From the NCBI GenBank assembly GCA_011009095.1, contig VTPC01090673.1, positions 27,670 through 91,669 on the forward strand: a stretch of DNA of 64,000 nt, written 5' to 3'. Made by a program: the position numbers and the translations under genes. Source of the DNA: Ignelater luminosus (Eukaryota; Arthropoda; Insecta; Coleoptera; Elateridae). The notes under the pieces were generated by a model. The model worked only from the letters and a program-made list of their open reading frames with translations. It ran no database searches and was not told where the DNA came from. Positions 49,663 through 59,489 of this stretch are shown one piece after another (the stretch's first letter is position 1; the number at the start of each line of letters is the position of its first letter).

Positions 49663-50457
49663 CAGTAAAACCTGCTAAAACGGAAACTGGTGGACTATGC
49701 AAGATTTTAATATAGGTTCTCGCTTTGTCAGGTTTAATTAAAAAAACAGACATTTGCACTAAGATACCAAAACAAAATGATGGAAATTCAAACACCGCAA
49801 ATGAAACATTTTTAACAACCAAACTCAAGCTGCTTCTAGCTGCTTTTGTGATAAAAACAGAACTACTCCTGTATTTAGTAGTTATAATAAAAGTTTGAGA
49901 AGAAAATTCCAAAGTCAATTTTCCTGGGAACATTCACTGTCAGGTAATTAGGACTCCCCTTGGCTTAAATAATTTCCACTAGTACATTGAAAATAATCCT
50001 CCTTAAGATGGTTCTGAATAGTTGAGGGATTATAGATTTCTAGGAATAATTAAGTAATCTACATTCTAACTGTACATTAACAGATTTAAATTCATAATTT
50101 TGTGAACAATAGGACCTTAATTTACGTACCACTTTCTGGGAAAAAATTTTAGATGTTTAAGACCTTCTTCCCCTTCAACAATTTTCAATAATTGATAATA
50201 ATCCTCCTTAAGACGTTTTTTGAAGAGACGAAGTACAAATTTCTAGATAAAGACCTTGAGTTATGTGTATTCCGCTTTAACAGATTTAAATTAATAATTT
50301 TGTACACGTTGGGACCGTAATTTAGACTCCGCTTCCGCGTTATGAAAGTTTTCGCTATCGTATGATATAAATGTATAGATTCTGACGGGATCAGAAAATA
50401 ATTCCGCTTTTTGGAGGTTTCCGTTTTATACAGGTTCCGCATTTACAGGTTTTACTG
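49663..50457. mobile_element. Pogo/Tc1-like nonautonomous element
   Basis: A 795-bp element with TA on both sides (49661-49662, 50458-50459) and ends CAGTAAAACCTG, a form typical of pogo/Tigger-type and some Tc1-type elements. Just inside, both ends repeat AAAACGGAAAC on their own strands. No transposase frame is present. The interior holds a direct duplication, described separately. The divergence between the ends suggests an old insertion. Confidence 0.8.
49986..50340. repeat. Direct duplication inside the pogo-like element
   Basis: Two direct copies with a spacing of about 205 bp: 49986-50140 and 50191-50340. Both start ATTGAWAATAATCCTCCTTA and share ACAGATTTAAATT, ATAATTTTGT and an AGGACC/GGGACC-TAATTTA block near the end. 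They differ at many positions, so the duplication is old. Confidence 0.75.
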
Positions 50458-50459
50458 TA

Positions 50460-53400
50460 TTCAAATGTCTTAAAATCCGAATTTCATTTTTGGTCGTATC
50501 TACGTACAGTCTCTTGCATAAATAATGTCGCAGCTTTATTTTTAAATGAAACAATTATCGGGATCTACAAAAATTAATTTATAATTGGTATAAATTGTCC
50601 AAAATATTCTTATGGCTTTCTAGAAAACAGATTTTGCAAGATTAATGCTAAATCAGATTTTCGATTAATCCTTTCATTAGAAGAATGGATTGCGACGTTA
50701 TTTATGTAAAAAGCTGCACCTGTTTCAATATTCCTAAAAGATAATTCCGATAGGGTCGTTATTATTTTACACATACTTAAACAAATAGTCACTAATTAGT
50801 GTCGCTGTTTGTCGGAAATATGTCAAGGTTATGTATTTCATTAATGAAGGAATTTAGTATAATTTTCTTGACCGTTCAGATATTACATCCTGGAACGAAC
50901 TGTACATTACTTTTATTAAACTTGAATCTCACTCATCAGTCAGCTTACTAGGATGAGCGTCTGATCAATTCAAAACATTTGATTTTAAATTCATGTCAAT
51001 AGCATAGATAATAACTATTGCGGCTAGATGTGATTGTTCATTAAAATGTCATTGCTCGATGTTAATGTCATTGCTCTTATAATTTTCAATGTATATCTAA
51101 CTGTTTTTGGATTATTTATTAAATTTAAATTTTGCAAAGCATGCCCGAAACTTAATGAAGTTAAACAAAATTATAAGAAATATTTTTTGTAGACTGTAAA
51201 TAAAAACTTGACTTGATTTGGAATAACAATAATCTAAGGAATAATATTTTTATTAAAATATGCAAAATTCTCTAATAGTTTTTCTAGAGATGGCACTTTC
51301 ATTTTATTGTAACTAATTTGGCATTCTTTCAATATTTTAAAATCTTAACTTTCTTATTTCTTAGTTTTTACTTTTACTTAAGTATTTTTTTCCTTTTACG
51401 TGAAAGCTTTTAAGAACTGTCTTACCATATTAGTAAAATCGCGAAATACCACACATACTACATCGCTCAAGTAACGATTTTACTTCTTTAATCGCGATCC
51501 GTTAACAGTTTCATTTAAGTTGAAATCTTCTTATCACGTACTTATTCATAAATTCTGTTTGTTTTTGTACTATTTTCAAGTTTCGTTAGGATATATTTAA
51601 AGAAAAGCACGATTTGTAAAACATCTCGTTCAAACTGTGGTACTTAATACAATTTTATGTTCGTTTTTGAATTTATTCCAAAAATACGAAAGTAATATGT
51701 TAATCGCTTCATCAAAACACAGAATTGGGTATATCACTGGTACTTAAGGAAAAAGCCTGATGACAACACAACTCAATCAAAAAAGTGCTGTTATATTTGC
51801 CATGGAAGGGTGTAGTTTGTGTTGGATGTTTTAACTTAGCCTTTGACTTGACTCACGCAGCATAAAAAGCTATAAGTGGAAACAGTAAGAGAACTATTTA
51901 TGTAACCTTTGTAAGCTTGACTTAAATTGGAAAGAATGACATTGATTCTTAATCAGAAGTATTGAATTTTCTAAAGGTACCTAAGATATTATAAAAATTA
52001 GGTTTAAGGAAGAATCTATTTTGTCATTATGTATATTACTTAGGAATTGGTTTGGCCCGTATGACGTATTCATCTGGCACCCAATGACCCCAGCCAAAGT
52101 TCAAATCTGACCGGCATCCAACTTCAGTTGCCTTCTCCTGATATTAACTACCATGGAATTTGTCAAATGAAATTCACTTTATTTTTTCTTAAAAGTATCT
52201 TTGACATATTTAAAAAGAATCTCTGGAAGAATGAAAATCCGAAAATAATCAGAAATGCTTCTCGCTTTGTTATCAATATATGCTATATGTGTATATCAAC
52301 GAATACCACAAAGACCTAGAACTACGTTTACTTATGCAGAATACAAATCGAAATTTTGTACAGATATAGAGATTACATCTAAATAGTATGTTGTATCTCA
52401 AGATTCATTGCATTTTTATTTTCCTCTATGTAAAAATAGACTTGATGAAGCAAAACTGCCAAAATTTTGAATCAAGAAACTACACAGACACTTTTTTAAG
52501 CTACATACATGTAGATAACGTAGCAGCTAGAATATCAGGAGACATACCTACCTTTTGAATAACGCGGGAAAAAGAGCGAAAAACTGTACTTCATGCATAA
52601 CGAAATCTGGAAAAGATAGTGAGAAAAACTGAATGCCAAAATGCTTACTGAAATACCAGAATACCTACATGTATATCGAAATGAACATGATAAACTTTCA
52701 GAACAAAAGGGCAACTAGTTACAATAAAAAACAAAATTGTAGCTTAGAACTGATCTGAGCAAATCATATGCAGGACAAGCTACAAGAAGTAGATTCGATT
52801 ATTTAAGGCCACAGGTATACTGACTTTGTTAACAGAGGCTAAGCACAGAAGAAACTGAACTAAATTCGTCTTGCCTTGCAGTGTTAGTTTAATTTTTCCC
52901 TATTAGTACCAGAGCCACTGACAGAAAAAGAAGACCTGAATTATAACTTTCTGGCGTTATTACACATCGACGCAGAAAGGTATCTAGATACTTTGGTGAA
53001 CATTTCAACGCGCTAGGTGTGGGAACTATGAAAAAGTCTAGTTTTTCCACAAATCCTAACTGTCTGACGTTTATAAATTTTTGTAAAGTGACGAAATACA
53101 AGTACTTTGGTAAAAATGCCATGAAAAACCGTAAACGGAAACTGTCACTTATCATACCCAATCCTAACCACTTGAAATTTGCGTCATTTTATCAGTCTTT
53201 CTATTCTAATTTTTAAAGTCAAAACGCCAGAAAGACCAATGTGGTCTTTGTTTCTTTAATTAACATTTTACACAAAAGAGTTCACTTTTTTCAGTTTTTT
53301 CCAGATTTTTAAAGTCGTAAAAATATGCTTAAAATGCATATTAAGCTTGTAAATTTGGTTGCGTAAACGTTTAAAACAAAAGAAAACTCAGTTTTGGAAC

Positions 53401-53507
53401 ATTTTATTTTAGTAACTAAGATATCAGAACGTACCTTTACTGATTCCATTTTGATTACAATAATATCTTTTAATGACTTCAAAGAAACTCATTGATGTTT
53501 TTGTTTT
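50460..53507. other. AT-rich DNA upstream of inx7
   Basis: No gene was recognised. A short direct repeat of ATGTCATTGCTC occurs near 51045 and 51065. The non-coding first exon and promoter of inx7 are expected in or beyond this stretch but could not be located. Confidence 0.4.
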
Positions 53508-53521
53508 CAGAATAATCCAAG
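53495..53521 (+). other. inx7: Splice acceptor before the inx7 start codon
   Basis: TTTTTGTTTTCAG ends at 53509, a strong pyrimidine tract and AG, 12 bases before the start codon. It implies at least one upstream non-coding exon for inx7. Confidence 0.7.
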
Positions 53522-54995
53522 ATGTTGAAGACATTTGAAGAACTAAGGAAGAACTTTAAACTTAAGCCTCATGGATACAATATTGATAATATGGTTTTTA
53601 AACTACATTATCGAATTACCGTGTTAATGTTATTAGTAGCCACAGTTTTGGTAACGTCACAACAATATATAGGAGAACATATAAGGTGTATAAGCGATAA
53701 AGGAATCCCTGCACATGTTATGAACACGTTTTGCTTTTTCACATCTACGTTCACAGTTGTAAGTATAATAATAGTAATAATCATCGAATTCTTATAATCA
53801 TAACGTTTTTTATTTTAAGATAAAACATTTAAATTCATCCTTGCTAGACGCTGAAAATCTAGCACATCCTGGAGTCGGACCGATGGGTGTGAATACAGAT
53901 GAACCTATTAAACGCCATGCGTACTACCAATGGGTACCATTTGTGCTGTTTGGTCAGGCTATCATGTTCTATTTTACTCATCTTCTTTGGAAGAAATTAG
54001 AAGGTACGTTATTTTAGAATTTTACTTTTAAATTTTTCTGAATCTATTTTAACTAGGAGGACGGCTTAGAAGATTGGTTGATGGTCTTCAATTTGCGGCG
54101 TTCGCTTTAGAAGATAAAGAAATCCAAGTGAAAGATACTAAAATTCCAACAAAGCAAGCAAGGTAAACCCTGCAATAAAAACTTGTATATGCAGTAATTA
54201 TAAAACCTGAACATTCCATTCTAGAGACGAGAAAGTAAAACAAATCCGACAAGCTTTTATGGGTCGCATTTACATAAATCGCTCATGGTCTAGAGGACTA
54301 ATATTTTGTGAAGCTTTAAACGTTCTTCATGTTATTTTGCAATTTTATATTACCAATAAATTTTTATCTGGACAATTTTTAAACTTAGGTCCAGAAATTA
54401 TCGAGCACGGCGTGGATTCTAGTGTTGATATACTTGATGTAGTCTTTCCAAAGGTAATTAACAAATCCTTTATTGCAGTTGCAATTCATTTGTAAATGTT
54501 ATGTTCACCTTCTAGGTTACAAAATGCACATTTTATAAATATGGTCCATCTGGTTCAATTCAGTCACACGACGCAATGTGTGTCATGGCTCTTAACATAA
54601 TCAACGATAAAATATACATAATGCTCTGGTTTTGGTTCGTAGCTCTTTTTATATTGTCTTCTCTGGCTTTGTTATGGCGGGGTTTAACTGTTATACTACA
54701 TGCAAAAAGTCAAAAGTTTAATGAGGTCGTATTTGCAAATGCCTGTCCCGGGAAATTAAATCCCTGGAGAGTTCTACGGGTTACACGTTACTGTAGCTTT
54801 ACCGATTGGCTCTTCCTTTATTATCTCTCTAAAAATATGGATGGTTATGTATTTAGAGACTTATTTATTAGTCTCGCCGAAGAACTCGATCAACAAACAG
54901 AAACTCCTCTCTTAATTGATGTACTCGATGCGGATAATTCAGATTCTGATGAGAAAAAAGAAAAAGAATTGAACGATCTGCGGAAAGACAAATAA
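53522..54995 (+). CDS. inx7: Innexin 7, gap-junction channel subunit (five coding exons)
   Basis: Coding exons are 53522-53758, 53820-54003, 54057-54162, 54225-54453 and 54516-54995. The introns are 61, 53, 62 and 62 bp, all GT..AG, and joining them keeps frame to give 411 residues. The protein is an innexin: MLKTFEELRK start, DNMVFKLHYR then TM1 (about 31-46), first-loop cysteines C56 and C71, signature YYQWV at 114-118 opening TM2, EGGR spanning the exon 2/3 junction, TM3 near 190-210, second-loop cysteines C256 and C274 around FYKYGPSGSIQ, and TM4 from about 284. The long tail ends in an acidic/basic stretch (NSDSDEKKEKE). VMALNIINDKIY and the IKRHAYYQWVPF context point to Inx7 rather than Inx1 or Inx2. 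It could form homomeric channels or pair with inx2. Confidence 0.95.
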
Positions 54996-54996
54996 A
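54991..54996 (+). promoter_or_regulatory. AATAAA overlapping the inx7 stop codon
   Basis: An AATAAA hexamer overlaps the TAA stop. It is probably incidental, because a better-placed signal lies 300 bp downstream. Confidence 0.2.
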
Positions 54997-55295
54997 TGTT
55001 AGATGTTCCTAATCGCCTATCGTTTTATAACAACTTTGGTGCTTACTAGCGAGAATGAATTGAAATGCTGTGATGTTTTATACAATTATAAATACGTCTG
55101 TACTTTTTATATATGTATTTATAAAAGTGTTGTATGTTTAATTGCTTTATATGATTATTATTAACTACGTTACAGAATATAGAATTTTTATGTAAGATGC
55201 TATTTTTATATTTTTAAGACTGCCATTTTTCTTAGAAAAACCATGTTAGATAGTCATAATGTCAAAACAAAATGTTTTATTATGTTTAGGTATGC

Positions 55296-55301
55296 AATAA
55301 A
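55296..55301 (+). promoter_or_regulatory. Likely inx7 polyadenylation signal
   Basis: AATAAA at about 300 bases past the stop, in an AT-rich 3' untranslated region, followed by TG/T-rich sequence. Confidence 0.5.
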
Positions 55302-55664
55302 GTCACTGAAAGTAAATTTCTTGAAAGCGGATTTGTTATTTATTTGTTTATAATGAAACTTGTGGTTAAATATGCAACCATGTAAATCCCAAACCAACCT
55401 TTTAAAAGTTGTTTGCACTGGAAGTGCAATGAAAATTGTTTATTTTATTAATCTCTTGAAAAGATGCAAAATATAATAAAAATGAAATTGAAAATTATTT
55501 CTACACTAAATTTAAATTCGACTGCAGATAATGCAAATATGTATAAAATCTTAAAGCTCAACTGAAACTAGTGGACAGTAGGATACCGATAGCCAATCCA
55601 ACACTGCATTCTTGACTCATTGACCCATGCACTTAACAAATACTGACCATCGAGTTTTAACACT

Positions 55665-55895
55665 TTACGTTCTAATAACCAAAGTATATTCCCTTAGAAA
55701 CAGAAAAGAGAGACATCCGTAGTGTTGCGTAAGGCAATATCTTATAAATGCACAGCAGGTAGGTAGCAGGTTGATCCACTCAGCATCCTGATTTACTCCT
55801 AAGAAAAACCAGTTAGCAACAGCATAACCATGGCCAATAATAGACTTATCGTTACCAAGAAGACTTTGGTTGTACAACATACCAGTTTTACAAGT
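55665..55895 (-). CDS. Candidate 3'-terminal exon of an unknown gene
   Basis: On the minus strand a long pyrimidine tract (CCCCCTTACC, then T-rich) ends in ATATTCAG at 55896-55897, an excellent acceptor. It is followed by 76 open codons to a TAA: TCKTGMLYNQSLLGNDKSII, then GHGYAVANWFFLGVNQDAEW and a Cys-rich end. The composition looks protein-like, unlike most AT-driven frames here. A second frame (KVLKLDGQYLLSAWVNESRM) continues past the stop on the same strand, so a frameshift is possible. I do not recognise the family. It lies 670 bp or more beyond inx7 and faces it tail to tail. No upstream exon was found. Confidence 0.35.
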   Translation of the reverse strand, partial: TCKTGMLYNQSLLGNDKSIIGHGYAVANWFFLGVNQDAEWINLLPTCCAFIRYCLTQHYGCLSFLFLREYTLVIRT

Positions 55896-55970
55896 CTGAA
55901 TATGTAAAAAAAGAAAAAATTTGAAAAAGGTAAGGGGGTTGTGCATAGTCCAACTAGCGTACTCTGGCAT

Positions 55971-56836
55971 TGCATAAGAAAACTGTTGTTTTAAAATCCT
56001 CTGTTAGTTGTCGCTACCTTACAATATCCTGTATATTTTTATGCAAAAGCTTTACTGAATTCTGCATTAACTTTGGAGTATTTAAAATTCAAAATTTTGA
56101 GTTCTGGAGTTATCATAATTATCTTAATATTTTTGTTCATTCATTTAAAAACTGGAAGTTTATTGAAAGATATTTATTTTTTACTAGCATGTTTAATTAT
56201 CTATAAATAAAAAATAATAATAATCAAATTAGAATTTTTTATTTATATAAATAATAAAAAATAGTAAATAAATTAGAATTTTTTATTTATTACATGTTTC
56301 TTGTTATCTTTTTGTTATTTATTTATTAAAAATTACAATCGAGTCTGTATAAACGATTAAGAAATTAATATTAAAAAAATGCTGAACTGCATTTGCTTGT
56401 CCTAGTTCTGAGTTACGAATTACCTACATACACAGCTGGAATACTTAAGAATATTAGAATGTGTAGAATATTAAGAATTTATTTTTACAAGAAAAGCGTA
56501 AGTAATTTCAACAATAACATTTTTATGAGCAACGTTTGAAACAAAAAATCAGGAATAGGAATACTCCAAGTATGACCGCCAAACGCAGGCGTTAGTAATT
56601 AGGAGACATCAAATCCTTCATTTAAAAAAGGAAGGTTTGGACATATTTTCTTGCTACCAGACAATGCCATTTGTATTCCTTAAGAAAGTCATCTATTCTC
56701 AAAATAAAACCACCGAAAAACGTCAAATTCTACACGTTCGCATCTATTTCAGTAGATACCATGCTTTCGATAGACGAAGAACGAGAAAGATGTACAATTC
56801 TATCTAGATGTTTAAACATTTCTTTATCTGAAAGAC
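55971..56836. other. AT-rich DNA
   Basis: No gene supported. AATTAGAATTTTTTATTTAT-type words are directly repeated near 56228 and 56270. Confidence 0.4.
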
Positions 56837-56839
56837 TGA

Positions 56840-57334
56840 TGCCCGGTTTCTGAAAGCAATTTATCTAACCGATAAAGTTATGCATTTCATAAATCGCCAA
56901 AAGGTGTTTCTGAAACGCTATGTTGTATTTATGAGACCGATATCGGCTTCATAAGTTATCGGAGCAAGTCGGTGCGATAAGTTATGTAGCGCCGGCGCAT
57001 TCTACATCGGTTGAGGTTTCGCGCGGCTTTTTTTCAATTACCTATCGCTAACAGCAGGTTATGTTTAAGATGAAAGTGCCGGTATAGAACGACAGTATTG
57101 TTGAAAAATGTGTAACAGTTTCAAATTATTTCAGTTTTTTAAAGTATTTTTTTGTTTTTCTAGTGTTGCAAGTGCAGTAGCCACCTATCGGTTTCTCTCG
57201 TAACTACTTAAGAAACCGATAGTTATAAAGTAGAGTACAATATTTTGAGCAACACTTAAGAATTTTATCGGTTCCATAAAATTATGCATCCGATAACTAT
57301 ATGACACATAACATCACCTTTCAGAAACCGGGCA
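56840..57334. mobile_element. MITE with TGCCCGGTTTCTGAAAG ends
   Basis: A 495-bp element whose ends are 17-bp inverted repeats TGCCCGGTTTCTGAAAG, flanked by TGA on each side (56837-56839 and 57335-57337), suggesting a 3-bp target duplication. Subterminal copies of ACCGATA/TATCGG words recur at least six times. The centre is GC-rich. No coding frame of its own is seen. The 3-bp duplication would suit PIF/Harbinger-like transposition, but the superfamily is not proven. Confidence 0.75.
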
Positions 57335-57375
57335 TGAAACAGCTTACTTGAATTCTTGCTGTCTCGACTAACTTA

Positions 57376-58529
57376 TGAGGGCGGTTCAGTAAGTACCCGT
57401 ATAACAAATTGCAGACTGATTGATAGGTTAGTTTGGATTTGACAGCCATTTGAGTAAGACGTGTTTCGTGATTTTAGCTAAGATGGAAAAAGAGCAGTAT
57501 CGTTCGGTAATTCGCTTTCTGTTTTTGGATGGGAAAAAATGCGAGGAGATAAAAGCAAAGTTGGATGCTGTTTATGGGGACACTTCGCCATCTATGACCA
57601 CAGTTAGATATTGGTTCGACGAATTTAAACGTGGGCGAACATCCGTTTTTGATGAGGAGCGACCAGGACGCCCGGCAGACGTGGTTACCGAGGAAATCAT
57701 TCAAAAAGTCCACGACATGATTCTCGCTGATCGACGAACGAAAGTGCGTGAAGTAGCAGAGGCCGTAGGTGTGTCGACCGGAACGACAATTAATATTTTA
57801 CATGATAAGTTGGCGATGAAAAAATTGTCGGCGCGATGGGTGCCGCGATTGCTAACGGTGGACAACAAGCGGATGCGGCTGTTAACTTCGAAGCAGTGTT
57901 TGGAGCAATTTAAGCGAAATCCGAAGGAGTTTTTGCGTCGAGTTGTCACCGTTGATGAAATCTGGATTCATCATTACACACCCGAAACTAAGCAACAATC
58001 AAAACAATGGATTTCCCCCGGTGAATCTGCTCCAAAGAAGGCGAAGATTGTTCCATCGGCCGGAAAGGTAATGGCGACGATTTTTTGGGATGCGAACGGC
58101 GTCATCCTCATGGATTTTTTAGAAAAAGGAAGAACGATCACTGGACAATACTACAGTGAGTTATTAGACAGCTTCGACAAAAAATTGAAGGAGACACGGC
58201 CGCATTTGGCGAAAAAGAAGGTGCTGTTTCACCACGATAACGCACCAGCACATTCATCCGGAGTTGTCGCCGCCAAACTGCATGAATTGCGTTATGAATT
58301 GCTGCCGCACCCCCCGTATTCACCCGATCTGGCTCCCTGCGACTTTTTCTTGTTTCCTAACATGAAGAGATAGAGGCGTATTTTGGAGAGTTCGACAAAT
58401 CCTATTTTTTGGAGGGGTTAAAAAAATGGCAGGAACGTTGGGAGAAGTGTATATTTCTAAAAGGAGACTATGTTTTTGAAAAAAATTGTGTCTTCATTTC
58501 TAACACGGGTACTTATTGAACCGCCCTCG
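57376..58529 (+). mobile_element. Mariner (DD34D) with 3' internal deletion
   Basis: A 1154-bp element flanked by TA (57374-57375, 58530-58531) with terminal inverted repeats of about 25 bp, GAGGGCGGTTCAGTAAGTAC on the left and one A/G change on the right. It is shorter than a full mariner because a stretch near 58370 is missing. It sits only about 40 bp from the neighbouring MITE. Confidence 0.95.
57483..58373 (+). CDS. Mariner transposase, C-terminally truncated
   Basis: I choose the ATG at 57483 (MEKEQYRSVIRFLFLDGKK) because it matches the usual mariner start; the frame is open 11 codons further upstream. The 296-residue product has the helix-turn-helix region (VREVAEAVGVSTGT), the linker WVPRLL, the first Asp in VTVDEIWIHHYTPETK (usual Thr is Ile), the second in FHHDNAPAHSS and the third in SPDLAPCDFFLF, with 34 residues between the last two. 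After FPNMKR a stop occurs. The expected C-terminus (EAYFGEFDKSYFLEGLKKW, then GDYVFEKN) follows at 58375-58490 in another frame, so a deletion of roughly 60 bp with a frameshift has removed the end. All three catalytic acids remain; activity is doubtful. Confidence 0.93.
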   Translation: MEKEQYRSVIRFLFLDGKKCEEIKAKLDAVYGDTSPSMTTVRYWFDEFKRGRTSVFDEERPGRPADVVTEEIIQKVHDMILADRRTKVREVAEAVGVSTGTTINILHDKLAMKKLSARWVPRLLTVDNKRMRLLTSKQCLEQFKRNPKEFLRRVVTVDEIWIHHYTPETKQQSKQWISPGESAPKKAKIVPSAGKVMATIFWDANGVILMDFLEKGRTITGQYYSELLDSFDKKLKETRPHLAKKKVLFHHDNAPAHSSGVVAAKLHELRYELLPHPPYSPDLAPCDFFLFPNMKR

Positions 58530-58531
58530 TA

Positions 58532-59481
58532 TGCTTCCAGCATATGCCCTTCGGTCTAACAATTTACGCCCCTTTCATGAATCTGACAGTCAGAATTTAT
58601 CCTCCATATTAATGGACGATGAATAAATCAATAATACATGGTGACAAGATACAAGAAGTTACGAGGCCAGGATAGCTGTATGGTCTGCCTAATTACCTAT
58701 ATCTTTCTTATCTGTTTTTATAAAAACCTCGGCCTATGTTTCTTCACATTCTGGAGAGAATAACATTCAAAATTATTTTATGCAGTACTTAAATAGAAAC
58801 AAAATTACCATAGACGAAGTCCAAAAGCAAGGCCAAAATCATTGCTGACTACTACTAAACCAGAACTTATTCGTCACTTTGATTTTCTATACATCGCGCT
58901 CAGGCTCATAAATAATCATAATGTAATACATAGCATCAAAGCTTGTTCTGTCTGTTGTTATATCAGTACAGTTTGATGTCTAATGGTCAGATACTTAACT
59001 ACTCGTATTCTATTGAACAGAAATCAACCAGCGGCGACACATTTCTCATCAATCCTTTGTGAGCAGCGTAGGTTGAGAACTTTACTCATTTTTTATTATT
59101 TTATTAAACTGTTACAAATATTATCTGTTATTTTCAATATACAATGAGGAAGATAAGTATAGAATAAATTCATTATTTTGAAAACAAATTAAATAAATGA
59201 AAATTGCTTAGATAAGTCTATTTTCTTTTTTTGCGTATTTAAAATTTTCTTATGTTGCTCTATAAAGACTATAAAGGTAGGGAACTTTATTAAACATTAC
59301 ATAAGAAGAATCGACTCACTGACTACCATGGGGTAGCTACATAAAGCTTAACAAAAAAAGATAGTGCAGTTGAGCAATACCTTATCTTCTATCAAAAGAA
59401 AGCTACCCAATTTAACTAAAGAAACACAGAAGACGATGACGAAAGGTAGAGATTCTTCATAAACGGTTAAAAGATGCGGTT
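58532..59481. other. Anonymous DNA
   Basis: No gene or repeat border recognised. Confidence 0.4.
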
Positions 59482-59489
59482 ATGTACAG

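Noticed and set aside
54991-54996. AATAAA at the inx7 stop as the main polyadenylation signal
   Set aside because: It would cut directly behind the stop; the site at 55296 is better placed.
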